From Halopenitus malekzadehii (GTDB taxonomy: Archaea > Halobacteriota > Halobacteria > Halobacteriales > Haloferacaceae), in NCBI RefSeq assembly GCF_900108505.1, contig NZ_FNWU01000004.1:120242-184241 (forward strand): DNA of 64,000 bases. The letters run 5' to 3'. The notes under the pieces were generated by a model. That model was not told the origin of the DNA. It worked only from the letters and a program-made list of their open reading frames with translations, and did no database searches. Numbering within the stretch: the stretch's first letter is position 1; every line of letters starts with the position of its first letter. This document shows, piece after piece, positions 51,309-60,211 of the stretch. The translations under genes were made by a program, and so were the position numbers.

Positions 51309-51358
51309 CGACCGTCCGGTTAAAAGCCGGACGCTCTCCCTAACTGAGCTACCGGCCC
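51285..51358 (-). tRNA. tRNA-Lys (UUU)
   Basis: Read on the minus strand: acceptor GGGCCGG pairs with CCGGCCC, the anticodon stem TCCGG/CCGGA encloses CTTTTAA (anticodon TTT), and the T arm contains GGTTCGAATCC. The discriminator base is G. No CCA is encoded. 74 nt. Confidence 0.95.
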
Positions 51359-51519
51359 GCACTCGCCTCTTACGGTAGGGTACGCATAAGCGTTTAGGAA
51401 ACGACCGTCGGCGGGAGCGATCGCGGTGTCGTCATCGGGCGGGCAGCGGTCGATCGCTCGTCCGTCACTCGCGGCGATCGACGCCGACGGTTTAAGTTGC
51501 CCGTACCACGCGTGTCTGT

Positions 51520-52452
51520 ATGCTCGATGAGTTGCTCGGCCGGGCCGAGCTCAAATCGCGGATCGAGGAGCTCGAGGAGACGAACCATCACCTCGAACGG
51601 CAGCTCGAGGCCGAACGGGAGCGCCGCGCCGAGGCGACCGCCGCCAAACAGGACGCCGAGGAGCGCATCAATCGCCTCGAGGACCGGATCGAGGAGCTCG
51701 AGGACCGCGTTGAGCGCGCGAGCGGCGATGACTCGGAGCGGGAGTTCCGACGCGTGCACGACGCTCGCGGCGCCAGAACGCGTGACCTGTTGGATCGGTT
51801 GTCGGCGATCGAGGCCGGGAACGAGGGCGCGCTCACGGCGATGGTCGCGAGCGAGGATGCCGTTCCCGAGCCGGTCGCCGACCACTACGGCGACGCCACG
51901 CCGCTGGTCCGCCGGGCCGCACCCGCAATCGTGGTCGCCGACGATTCCGGGATGATCAGCGCCGCGTTACGCCCGCCGATCGAGCCCGCCGAGACGACCG
52001 CGGGGTGGGACTCCACGTTCGCACTCCCCCGCGATCGGTTTCTTCCGACCGGCAGATTCGGGTTCGCGCTCGTTCGGTCGGACCTGTTCGCCGTCGGCGT
52101 CTACGGTGAGGGGACCGATCCCGGTGGAGACGACGTCGAACGAACCGACTACGAGGGGTTCGAAAGCGACGTGAAAAGCGCCCACTCGAAGGGCGGCTTC
52201 TCGCAGGGTCGCTTCGAGCGCCGTCGTGATGACCAGATCGACGAGCACCTCGATGCAGCCCGGGACGCGCTCGAACCGCTCGCCACCGACGCGGACCTCG
52301 ATCGGCTGATCGTCGTCGGCGAGCGAAGCGTTCTCGGCGACCTTCGGGATCTGGCCGACGTGACGGACGTCTCCGACGCGACCGGCGATCCCGAGACGGC
52401 GCTCGAGGCGGCCTTCGCCGACTTCTGGACCACGCGTGTGTACGCGATCTAG
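51520..52452 (+). CDS. Vms1/Ankzf1-like peptidyl-tRNA hydrolase
   Basis: A 310-aa protein. An N-terminal coiled coil (about 8-70, RIEELEETNHHLERQLEAER) precedes an eRF1-domain-2-like fold with HSKGGFSQGRFERRRDDQID (K224-G-G-F-S-Q229), the Vms1 signature. Vms1/ANKZF1 releases nascent chains from tRNA on stalled split ribosomes. A role in haloarchaeal ribosome rescue is inferred. The stop TAG is followed in the same frame by 69 open codons. Start ATG at 51520. Confidence 0.85.
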   Translation: MLDELLGRAELKSRIEELEETNHHLERQLEAERERRAEATAAKQDAEERINRLEDRIEELEDRVERASGDDSEREFRRVHDARGARTRDLLDRLSAIEAGNEGALTAMVASEDAVPEPVADHYGDATPLVRRAAPAIVVADDSGMISAALRPPIEPAETTAGWDSTFALPRDRFLPTGRFGFALVRSDLFAVGVYGEGTDPGGDDVERTDYEGFESDVKSAHSKGGFSQGRFERRRDDQIDEHLDAARDALEPLATDADLDRLIVVGERSVLGDLRDLADVTDVSDATGDPETALEAAFADFWTTRVYAI

Positions 52453-52662
52453 GTCTATATCTCACACGGGGATTGGCACGACGTCCGGTGGTGGCACCGA
52501 ACGCTTCGCGACCGCCCCGCGGACCCCGATCCTCCGGTTCCGTTCGCCGATCTCGTCGGAACCAACGCGCTGTGGGCGCTGTTGAACCCTGATGACCCGG
52601 TCGTCCCGGCCGATCCGGCGACCGATCGATCCGACCTGTCGCACGGAGACGATAACCCCTAA
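52453..52662 (+). other. In-frame open stretch after the Vms1-like stop
   Basis: From the TAG at 52450-52452 the same frame stays open for 69 codons to a TAA (52660-52662), 24 bp before the isomerase gene. Its product, with GDWHDVRWWHRTLRDRP and FADLVGTNALWALLNPDD, looks protein-like and has GC-rich third positions. There is no in-frame ATG or GTG start. It might be a C-terminal extension cut by a nonsense change, a gene remnant, or simply GC-driven openness. Confidence 0.35.
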
Positions 52663-52686
52663 GTCCGGTTCGCCCGGTCGTCCGGT

Positions 52687-53982
52687 ATGGACGTCGACAT
52701 CGGCAACGTTCTCGGGACGAGTCCGGGACTGACGACGGAGTACCTCGACCGGCTTGATGACCGAGTCACGGACGCACACGGGACGATCGAGGACGGGATG
52801 GCGACCGAGGAGTTCGGCTATGCAGCCCTGACCCTCCCCGAGACGGCGGATCCGGACACGATCCGAACGACGGTTTCGGGGTTCGAGGACCCCGAGGCGG
52901 TTGTCACCGTCGGGATCGGCGGCAGCGCGCTCGGCGCGGCCACGCTCGCGAACGCACTCGAGTCGGACGTCGACGCCTACTTCCTCGACAACGTCGATCC
53001 GGACCATACGGAGCGACTCCTCGCGGAGCTTCCGCTCGCGGAGACGGTCGTCAACGTGGTGTCGAACTCCGGGACAACCGCCGAGACGCTCGCGAACTTC
53101 CTCGTCATCCGCGAGGCGATGGATCGGAACGGCGTCGACTGGACCGAGCGCACCGTCGTCACTACCGGTCCGGAGGGCAACCTCCGGCGACTCGCCGATC
53201 GGCACGACCTCCCGGCGCTCGACGTCCCCGCGGGCGTCCCCGGTCGCTTTTCGGTGCTCTCGACGGTTGGACTCGCAGTGGCCGCGCTTCAAGGTCACGA
53301 CGTCGAGGCGATCATCCGGGGTGGCGCGGACGGGAAGGCGAGCCTCGCCGGATCGCTGTACGATTCGCCCGCATACGCGTACGGCGCGGTCGCGTACGCG
53401 CTGGCCGAGCGCGGGGCGTTGACGAACGTCCTGTTGCCCTACGCCGAGTCGCTGGAGACGTTCGCCGAGTGGTTCGCTCAGCTGTGGGCCGAGAGCCTGG
53501 GGAAGGACGGCGTCGGACAGACCCCCGCCCGCGCGCTCGGTGCGACCGACCAGCACTCCCAACTCCAACTCTATCGGGCCGGACCGCGGGACAAGCTCGT
53601 GACGTTCGTGCGTCCACGGGAACGCGCCGACGTCGCCATTCCCGAGACGGACCTGGAGGGATTGGCCTACCTCGGCGGCGGTTCCCTCGGCGGGCTGCTC
53701 GACGCGGAGTTCGAGGCGACGGAGGCGAGTCTGGCGGCCGCCGACCGGCCCACCGTCCGGATCGAGATCGATCGCGTCGACGAGCGTGCGCTCGGCGAAC
53801 TCCTCTACGGGATGGAGGCCGCCTGCGTCCTCTACGGCGAACTCGCCAGTCTCGAGACGTTCACCCAGCCGGCCGTCGAGTGGGGTAAGCGGGCCGCCCG
53901 CGGGCTTCTCGGCGGCGGGGACTTCCCGGAAGCGGACGCCGTCTCGGACAAGCGGGAGCTCGTCATCTCCGGCGATCGGTGA
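52687..53982 (+). CDS. pgi: Glucose-6-phosphate isomerase
   Basis: A 431-aa PGI of the bacterial-type SIS fold (shorter than the 550-aa eukaryote form). Motifs: TVGIGGSALGAATLANAL, NVVSNSGTTAETLANFL (phosphate-binding SIS loops), EGNLRRLADRHDLPAL and the PGI signature region GVGQTPARALGATDQHSQLQL (shortened here). It interconverts glucose-6-P and fructose-6-P. The ATG at 52687 opens after a short TATA-like stretch. The gene reads in the same direction as the Vms1-like gene. Confidence 0.93.
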   Translation: MDVDIGNVLGTSPGLTTEYLDRLDDRVTDAHGTIEDGMATEEFGYAALTLPETADPDTIRTTVSGFEDPEAVVTVGIGGSALGAATLANALESDVDAYFLDNVDPDHTERLLAELPLAETVVNVVSNSGTTAETLANFLVIREAMDRNGVDWTERTVVTTGPEGNLRRLADRHDLPALDVPAGVPGRFSVLSTVGLAVAALQGHDVEAIIRGGADGKASLAGSLYDSPAYAYGAVAYALAERGALTNVLLPYAESLETFAEWFAQLWAESLGKDGVGQTPARALGATDQHSQLQLYRAGPRDKLVTFVRPRERADVAIPETDLEGLAYLGGGSLGGLLDAEFEATEASLAAADRPTVRIEIDRVDERALGELLYGMEAACVLYGELASLETFTQPAVEWGKRAARGLLGGGDFPEADAVSDKRELVISGDR

Positions 53983-53984
53983 CC

Positions 53985-54047
53985 GGATTCCCCTTCCGGA
54001 TGTTCGGATTCCCCTTCTGGATGTTCGAACCTCCGTTCCGGACGTTC
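53985..54047. repeat. Degenerate 21-bp tandem repeat, three copies
   Basis: Units at 53985-54005, 54006-54026 and 54027-54047 (GGATTCCCCTTCCGGATGTTC and variants). The first two differ by one base, the third by about five. They fill the space between pgi and the CPBP protease gene. Confidence 0.85.
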
Positions 54048-54091
54048 CAGTTCCGGTGTGCCTATAGGACGCCCCGTTCTACCGGTGTCCA

Positions 54092-54829
54092 ATGGCACGG
54101 CGACCGGCGATCGTCGAATACGGCGAGCACGCGTGGACGCTCGGGCAGGGGCTCCTGGTCGTGCTCGGGGCGCTGCTCGTCTCGAGCGCGATCACCCAAC
54201 CCTTCACGGATCTCGTCGTCGGAGCGGGACTGGTCGCCGCCGACGGCTGGGGGGAGACGGTCGTCCGAACGGTCTTCCAGTTCGTCGGGTTCGGGGCCGC
54301 AGTCGGCGGATACCTTGCGATCGCCGACGACTGGGACCTGATCGGGATCGGTCGAATCGATCCCCGAAACGCGGCGGTGGTCGTCGTGGGGACCGTCGTC
54401 CTCCTCGGGATCCAGTTCGCCGCCCTCTTCGTCTTTGACCAGATCGGCGTCTCGACCGGTGAGAACCAGGCGATCCTGGCGGGCCAGTCGGCTCCGACCT
54501 ACTTCCTCTATATGGTCGCCGTCTCGATCCTCTTCGTCGGTCCCGGCGAGGAGCTGTTGTTTCGCGGCACCGTTCAAGGGCTGTTCCGCCGGTCGTGGGG
54601 AGCGTGGCCCTCGATCCTGGCCGCGAGCGCGATCTTCGGCGCGATCCACGTCCCCGCGGTCGTGGGCGCGGCCGGCGAGGCAGCGTTGTACGCGGTCGTC
54701 GCCGCCGGGCTCGGCTGCGTGCTGGGGTACCTCTACGAACGGACCGACAACGTGCTCGTGCCGTGTCTGGTGCACGGACTCTACAACGGCACGATCTACG
54801 CGATCCAGTACGCTGCTCACGTGACGTGA
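54092..54829 (+). CDS. CPBP family intramembrane metalloprotease
   Basis: A 245-aa membrane protein with about six helices and the three CPBP (Rce1-like, ABI) motifs: GPGEELLFRGTVQGLFRR (EExxxR), FGAIHVPAV (FxxxH) and VPCLVHGLYNG (HxxxN-type). Family members process prenylated or bacteriocin-type substrates; the haloarchaeal substrate is unknown. The ATG at 54092 follows the 21-bp repeats by 44 bp. Confidence 0.9.
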   Translation: MARRPAIVEYGEHAWTLGQGLLVVLGALLVSSAITQPFTDLVVGAGLVAADGWGETVVRTVFQFVGFGAAVGGYLAIADDWDLIGIGRIDPRNAAVVVVGTVVLLGIQFAALFVFDQIGVSTGENQAILAGQSAPTYFLYMVAVSILFVGPGEELLFRGTVQGLFRRSWGAWPSILAASAIFGAIHVPAVVGAAGEAALYAVVAAGLGCVLGYLYERTDNVLVPCLVHGLYNGTIYAIQYAAHVT

Positions 54830-54856
54830 GCCACTCCTCGATCGGGACGACCGTTC

Positions 54857-56140
54857 TCACCCCTCGACGTCGGGCCAACGGACGTCGTCGTAGGACCGCA
54901 GCTGGTCCGTGTCGAACTGCTCCGCGAACTTGCGGCGGATGGAGGCCGTCTCCGCCGATCCGATCCTGGCCAGCGAGTCGGCCTTCGCGACCGCTTTCGG
55001 CGGGCCGCGTTCGGCGGCCACCTCGGCGAGAACCTGGGTCGTCAGCGCCCGCCGCGTGTCGGGATCGCGCGTGAACGCGTAGGGTGCCTCGAGCTTATAG
55101 GTCACGTCGGTTCTGGGGTCATAGATGACGAGGAACGTCGGCTCGTAGAGTTCCGGATCGAGGCGCCGATCGACGCCCAACGCGTCCCCGTCGGCGGCGA
55201 CGTGGCGGTCGGTCCCGCCGCGGCTCCGGAACCACGTGGTCGCGGTGAGCTCGTCGGTCACGCGTTCTCCCCGGCGGGTCGACCCCGATGACGTCACGCT
55301 CGAGCCATCCGCGTCGGTGCGTCGCTCGAGCAACCGAGTGAACAGCGCGGCATCGTCCGGCCAGGGTGCGTCCATCCCAGCGTTCGAGAGCGCGCGCGTG
55401 ATCGCCCGCCCGGAGGGGTTCTTCACGAACCCCGCGATCGGCGTGCCGGATTCGATGAACGTCTCCACCAGCCGAACGTAGTTCTCGATGACCGACCGTG
55501 GCTTCGCCTCGCGAGCGAGATCGCCGAGCTCGGGATCACGGTCGACCCAGGTGAACAACTCCTTGGGGTAGATGGGCCCGTCGAGCACGAGCAGGTCGGT
55601 GACCGTGTTGGCGTGGTCGAGCGCGTGTTTACTCTCGGCGAGATACAGCGCCAGGGCGTGAACGACCCCCTCGGCGTACCGGTTGATCGGCGGCGCCTGC
55701 AGCACGCGCTGTTGGGTGTACCCCTCGTCGCGGCGCCCCCAGTCCGTGTCGTGGTCGACGGTCGTGTCGGCGGTGTGGACGGTCGCGACGATCGTCCGCG
55801 AGCGGTGGAGGTCCAGGTCGGTCGGGTTGGCGGCCATCGCCGCGTGGGCGACGTCGACGACGAGCCCGTTCTTGAACGTCGTGGGGTTGATCGTTCCCGA
55901 ATCGAGCCCGTGAACCGTCTCGAAGGGGGGATCCGTGAGCGCGACGTCGTCGATGTCGACGCGGTGGCGTGCGTGCTCGTCGACCGGCTCGAGGATCACG
56001 CGACCGTCCCGGCGAAGTTCCGGCAGCCAGTCCGCCCACACCCGTTCGGCAAGCCCCTCCCGGTCGGCCGTCTCGACCGTGCCCGCGATGGTCGACGCGA
56101 GGCGCGCGATGTTGTCCACGTGGATCGGATCGAGCGTCAC
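54857..56140 (-). CDS. nurA: DNA repair nuclease NurA
   Basis: A 427-aa NurA 5'-3' nuclease that works with the HerA helicase in double-strand break end resection. The NurA core motifs are the manganese-binding Asp in VHGLDSGTIN, LLVLDGPIYPKELF and the C-terminal YEPTFLVIYDPRTDVTYKLE (shortened). It starts at GTG 56140 (TLDPIHVDNIARLAS), chosen because the family N-terminus begins there; no ATG is nearby. A charged insertion near 275-325 lengthens it. herA is not in this window. Confidence 0.85.
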   Translation of the reverse strand: MTLDPIHVDNIARLASTIAGTVETADREGLAERVWADWLPELRRDGRVILEPVDEHARHRVDIDDVALTDPPFETVHGLDSGTINPTTFKNGLVVDVAHAAMAANPTDLDLHRSRTIVATVHTADTTVDHDTDWGRRDEGYTQQRVLQAPPINRYAEGVVHALALYLAESKHALDHANTVTDLLVLDGPIYPKELFTWVDRDPELGDLAREAKPRSVIENYVRLVETFIESGTPIAGFVKNPSGRAITRALSNAGMDAPWPDDAALFTRLLERRTDADGSSVTSSGSTRRGERVTDELTATTWFRSRGGTDRHVAADGDALGVDRRLDPELYEPTFLVIYDPRTDVTYKLEAPYAFTRDPDTRRALTTQVLAEVAAERGPPKAVAKADSLARIGSAETASIRRKFAEQFDTDQLRSYDDVRWPDVEG

Positions 56141-56303
56141 GGATACTCTGGGGGCGGGACGTCTCAAAAGTGGGTCGGTCACGGCACGGATCGCGTGGTG
56201 TGATGGCACTGATCGATGGGCGTGGACGACCGAAACGGGCTAAACCGTCGACCGTGTTGGCGGACGTAATGCATCCGCTCGACCTTGCGGAGGTGATCGG
56301 CGT

Positions 56304-57338
56304 ATGACCCGCGAACTCACTGAGATCACGGTCGTCGGAGGAGACAAGACTGGACTCATCGCCCGGGTCACCTCCGCGTTGTTCGAGCGCGGGGTCAACA
56401 TCGAGGACCTCGATCAAGCCGTCCGCGAGGGTATCTTCCGGATGACGATGCGCGTCGACGCCAGCGAGCTCGAGACCTCCCGCGATGAGCTCCGGCGGAC
56501 GCTGTCGGATCTCGGTCGCGAGCTCGACGTCGAGATCCAGGTCCGCTACCCGAGCGACCGCACCGCACGCCGGGTCGCGCTGCTCGTGACGCAGGAAACC
56601 CATACACCCGAGGCGCTGCTCGAGGCGGAAGCGAACGGCGACCTCCTCGAGGATGAGGCTGACGGGGTCGAGATTCCGGTCGTGATCGGCAACCGCGGCG
56701 ATCTCCGCGATCTCGCCGAGCGATACGACAAACCCTTCTACGACATCGGCGACGGCAACGGATCGCCGGATGAAGACCGGTTACTCGATCTGCTCGCCGA
56801 GTACGACATCGATCTCATCGTCCTCGCACGGTATATGCGCATCCTCTCGCCGGAGGTCGTCTTTCGGTATGAGGGTCGGATCATCAACGTTCACCCCTCG
56901 TTGCTTCCCGCCTTCCCGGGTGCACAGGCCTACCGGCAGGCGAAGGAGGCCGGCGTTCGGATCGCCGGCGTCACTGCCCACTACGTGACGACCGACCTCG
57001 ATCAGGGGCCAACGATCGCCCAGCGCGCCTTCGACATCCCCGACGGCGCCGATGTGGAGACGATAAAGCGCCGCGGACAGCCGCTTGAAGCAGACGTCCT
57101 TCTCGAGGCCGTCCGGCTCCATCTCGCCGACGCGATCACCATCCACAAGGGTCGCGTCCACCTTCGTTCCGAGTTCGACTCGACCACCGAGGAGGACAGC
57201 ACCACGATAGCCGATACGATCGATGACGCACAGCTCGGGCTGTCACCGGCGGCACGCGAGGCGAATCCCGAGTCGCCGGTCGACGGCGAATCCCTTTCTG
57301 AGACCGCCGTCGATACGCCGGCCCCGGGCGACGACTGA
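56304..57338 (+). CDS. purU: Formyltetrahydrofolate deformylase
   Basis: A 344-aa PurU. An N-terminal ACT domain (EITVVGGDKTGLIARVTSAL) precedes the hydrolase with VVIGNRGDLRDLAERYDKPF, LIVLARYMRILSPEVVFRYE, the INVHPSLLPAFPG formyl-transfer motif, and GVTAHYVTTDLDQGPTI. It releases formate from 10-formyl-THF for the formate-dependent purine step. About 50 acidic residues at the C-terminus are extra compared with bacterial PurU. A 34-codon open stretch ends in its ATG as ATGA, possibly by chance. Confidence 0.92.
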   Translation: MTRELTEITVVGGDKTGLIARVTSALFERGVNIEDLDQAVREGIFRMTMRVDASELETSRDELRRTLSDLGRELDVEIQVRYPSDRTARRVALLVTQETHTPEALLEAEANGDLLEDEADGVEIPVVIGNRGDLRDLAERYDKPFYDIGDGNGSPDEDRLLDLLAEYDIDLIVLARYMRILSPEVVFRYEGRIINVHPSLLPAFPGAQAYRQAKEAGVRIAGVTAHYVTTDLDQGPTIAQRAFDIPDGADVETIKRRGQPLEADVLLEAVRLHLADAITIHKGRVHLRSEFDSTTEEDSTTIADTIDDAQLGLSPAAREANPESPVDGESLSETAVDTPAPGDD

Positions 57339-57397
57339 CGCGGTCCGGCTTTCCCGTTTTCGACGATCTCGTTCCGGATGTCACAAGCCGGAGTGCT

Positions 57398-58492
57398 TCA
57401 CAGTTCGCGAACGTCGTCGACCGCCTCCTCGATCGCGGGCGCGTCGAACAGGTCGACTCCGGTGTAGGCGTTCGCGCCGGCGGCGTACATCGCCGACACG
57501 GCTTCGATCACGCGATCGGGGAGCGGGACGGGTTCGTCGTCACAGATCGTCCGCCAGTCGGCGACGGATCGGTCAGCGACGGCCTGCTTGGCCTCCGAGA
57601 CGGCCGCGACCCACTCGGAGTCGTTGCGTTTGTACCATTGCCGGACGACCTCCTTGGAGACCTCCTGGCCGTCGTAGGCGAACCGGTTCTCGTCGAAGGT
57701 GCCGACGACGTCGGCGACGCGGATCTCTCCATCGAGGTACAGACACTCGATCTTCCCGTCTTCATGGTCGAACCCGGCTGCATTCGCACGATCGGTCACG
57801 ACACGGTTGACCGCGAGCGCTGTCGCCTCGAGGTCCTCGATCGAGGCGGCGCCGGCGATCCGGGTGGCCTCCTCACGAGTGAGGTACCGGTCCTGTTCCT
57901 CGTATTTCGTCGAGAACTCGACGACCGGTTCCGGGAGATCGACGACCGTCTCCGGCCACTCCGACGCATCGAGCCCCACGTCGCTCGGCTCGCGGCGATC
58001 ACGGAGGCTCGATCCGATCGGCACCGTGTTCCGGAAGACGACCTCCAGGGGAATCAGGTAGTTCTCGGCCGCACTCGCGTGATAGGCGTCGTAGTCGTAC
58101 CCGTCCCCATCGCCCAGGTACGGGAGCTCCGGAACCTGGGTCAACTCGATCACCATCTCGGTCGGGGGCGTCGAGACCGCGTCGAGGCCGACGATCGCAT
58201 CGTCGGGGATCGGTTCGTCCGCATCCGGTTCGGCCGCATTCGGTTCGGCGGTTGGTTCACCCGCCCGATTCGGATCGACGACGCCGCGGTAATGCGTCGG
58301 CACCCCTGCCTCCTCCAGGCGCTCGAAGTTGTACGCGCCCATCGTACAGAGGCTTGCGCCCTTCCGCGGGATCGGATCCGGCATTCGCCCCCAGTCGAAA
58401 ACGGAGTACGCGTCGGTGAAGACGAACCGTCCACGTCCGAGGGATTCGGCCGTCGCCGGCTCGGCAACGCGGAACTCCTTGACACTCGTCAT
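57398..58492 (-). CDS. purC: Phosphoribosylaminoimidazole-succinocarboxamide synthase
   Basis: A 364-aa SAICAR synthetase of the archaeal long type, catalysing the ATP-dependent step from CAIR and aspartate to SAICAR. Motifs: [19 protein letters not shown] and [19 protein letters not shown] (signature region) and the later [20 protein letters not shown] with [10 protein letters not shown] short Ala/Glu/Pro insertion lies near residue 80. It is convergent with purU, the two being neighbours in purine synthesis. Confidence 0.92.
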   Translation of the reverse strand: MTSVKEFRVAEPATAESLGRGRFVFTDAYSVFDWGRMPDPIPRKGASLCTMGAYNFERLEEAGVPTHYRGVVDPNRAGEPTAEPNAAEPDADEPIPDDAIVGLDAVSTPPTEMVIELTQVPELPYLGDGDGYDYDAYHASAAENYLIPLEVVFRNTVPIGSSLRDRREPSDVGLDASEWPETVVDLPEPVVEFSTKYEEQDRYLTREEATRIAGAASIEDLEATALAVNRVVTDRANAAGFDHEDGKIECLYLDGEIRVADVVGTFDENRFAYDGQEVSKEVVRQWYKRNDSEWVAAVSEAKQAVADRSVADWRTICDDEPVPLPDRVIEAVSAMYAAGANAYTGVDLFDAPAIEEAVDDVREL

Positions 58493-58644
58493 ACCTCACA
58501 GCGCGGGAGCGGCCCCAATGAATCTTTCAGTGTTCGCCCGCGGCACCGCTCCGTGGTGTCCGTTGACTCGGCCGGATAGGTCTCACGGCTGGGAAGACGC
58601 CGCTGAGACGAAACGTTCCTTGCCCCCGAGGGAAAGGTGTGGGT

Positions 58645-59889
58645 ATGAGTCTCACTCGGACCGTCGAACTCGAGGGCCACATCATCGATTCGGGGCGGAT
58701 GCAGCAGTGTTTCACCGCCGTGATGGATCTGGGCGGGTCCTTCGAGGTCGAGGAGTTCAACGTCGGGAAGAACGAGGACGAAGCGTCCTACTGTCAGCTG
58801 TCCGTGTCCGCCGACGACGAGGCGACCCTTCAGGGGATCCTGCACGAACTGCACCAGAACGGCGCGGTGCTTCGGGACCCACCGAACGTCACGCTCGAGC
58901 CGGCCCCCGCGGACCAGGTCGTTCCGTCGGGGTTCTACTCGACGACGAACCACCCCACCGAGGTCCGCTACGACGACGAGTGGATCCCGGTCGAACACAT
59001 CGAGATGGACTGCGCGTTGGTCGTCGAGCCGGAGGGTAGTCCCGAGGGAGGCCCACGGGCATACACGAAGGTCCTCAACGCGATCGACGAGGGCGATCTC
59101 GTCGCAACCGACGAGTCGGGGATCCGCGTCAAACCCCCCGAGCGCCCGCGTGGCTCCGACGGTCCGTTCGGATTTATGCAGGGCGGCATCTCTGCGGAAC
59201 GACCCTCCGAATCGACGATCCGACAGATCGCCGAGGAACTCGCGGAGACCAAATCGAACGGCGGAAACGTGCTCGTCGTCGCCGGCCCCGCCGTCATCCA
59301 CTCGGGTGCCGGCGACGCCCTCGCCGAACTCGTCAGGAAGGGATACATCGACGCGATCTCGGCCGGGAACGGGTTCGCGACTCACGACCTCGAACGGTCG
59401 ATCTACGGGACCTCGCTCGGGATGAACGTCGAGACGCTCGAACATCCCCGCAAGGGACACAAACACCACATCTGGTCGATCTCCGAGGTGATACGTGCCG
59501 GCGGGATCGAGGCCGCCGTCGAAAAGGGCGTGATCACCGAAGGCGTGATGTACGAATGCGTTCGCAACGACGTCCCCTACGTCCTCGCCGGCTCGATCCG
59601 CGATGACGGCCCCCTGCCGGACACGATCACTGACGCCGTCGAGGCGCAGGACGCCATCCGCGAGCAGGCCCGTGAGGCCGATCTCGTGTTGATGCTTGCA
59701 ACCCTCCTCCACTCGGTAGCCGTCGGCAACTGTCTGCCCTCCACCACGAAGACCGTCTGTGTCGACATCAACCCCGCGACCGTCACCCAGCTGCTCGATC
59801 GTGGCTCCGCGCAGGCCGTCGGGATGGTGACCGACATCGGGACCTTCGTCCCCACGCTGGCCGAGTTCGTGCTCGAAGCCGGCGACTGA
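58645..59889 (+). CDS. TIGR00300 family protein, ornithine cyclodeaminase type
   Basis: A 414-aa protein. The N-terminal 110 residues (ELEGHIIDSGRMQQCFTAVM) form the LOR/SDH-type domain, and FGFMQGGISAERPSESTIRQ opens the Rossmann-like part, with NVLVVAGPAVIHSGAGDALA, SAGNGFATHDLERSIYGTSL and ATLLHSVAVGNCLPSTTKTV. The family converts ornithine to proline with ammonia release (archaeal type) and shares its domain with ArgZ. It starts at ATG 58645 (an in-frame ATG two codons earlier is possible). Function assignment is by family memory. Confidence 0.87.
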   Translation: MSLTRTVELEGHIIDSGRMQQCFTAVMDLGGSFEVEEFNVGKNEDEASYCQLSVSADDEATLQGILHELHQNGAVLRDPPNVTLEPAPADQVVPSGFYSTTNHPTEVRYDDEWIPVEHIEMDCALVVEPEGSPEGGPRAYTKVLNAIDEGDLVATDESGIRVKPPERPRGSDGPFGFMQGGISAERPSESTIRQIAEELAETKSNGGNVLVVAGPAVIHSGAGDALAELVRKGYIDAISAGNGFATHDLERSIYGTSLGMNVETLEHPRKGHKHHIWSISEVIRAGGIEAAVEKGVITEGVMYECVRNDVPYVLAGSIRDDGPLPDTITDAVEAQDAIREQAREADLVLMLATLLHSVAVGNCLPSTTKTVCVDINPATVTQLLDRGSAQAVGMVTDIGTFVPTLAEFVLEAGD

Positions 59890-60069
59890 CGCCACGTCAC
59901 GACGAGGGTTTATCAGGGATCCCGACGCACCCGTCCCGTGACCTGACCGACGTTCCCACGGCGGTCGAGGCGGGTGCTCAGGGCGCCGTCGTGGGGATCG
60001 AACACGCTCTGGCTGTTCGCCATCATTTCCGGCCGGTATCACCGCAGCCGGCATCATCGCCGATCACTG

Positions 60070-60160
60070 TTACTGCTCACCGATCATCGTCAGCGTCACT
60101 GCTCACCGTCATAGTCAGCGTCACTGCTCACCGATCATCGTCATCGTCACTGCTTATCGT
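60070..60160. repeat. Degenerate 25-26-bp tandem repeats
   Basis: Four imperfect copies begin near 60070, 60096, 60121 and 60147, each with TCACTGCTCACCG followed by a TCATCGTCA-like tail. They lie in the 322-bp gap between the cyclodeaminase-type gene and the convergent M23-like gene; nothing else is visible in 59890-60211. Confidence 0.8.
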
Positions 60161-60211
60161 CTCCCGCCGTCGATCGACGCCATCAATGGACGCTGCTCAC
60201 CGGGACCGGCG

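Noticed and set aside
56203..56307. A 34-codon frame ending in the purU start codon as ATGA
   Set aside because: The coupling is suggestive, but the peptide has no recognisable pattern and overlaps the promoter space of NurA; too weak for a gene.
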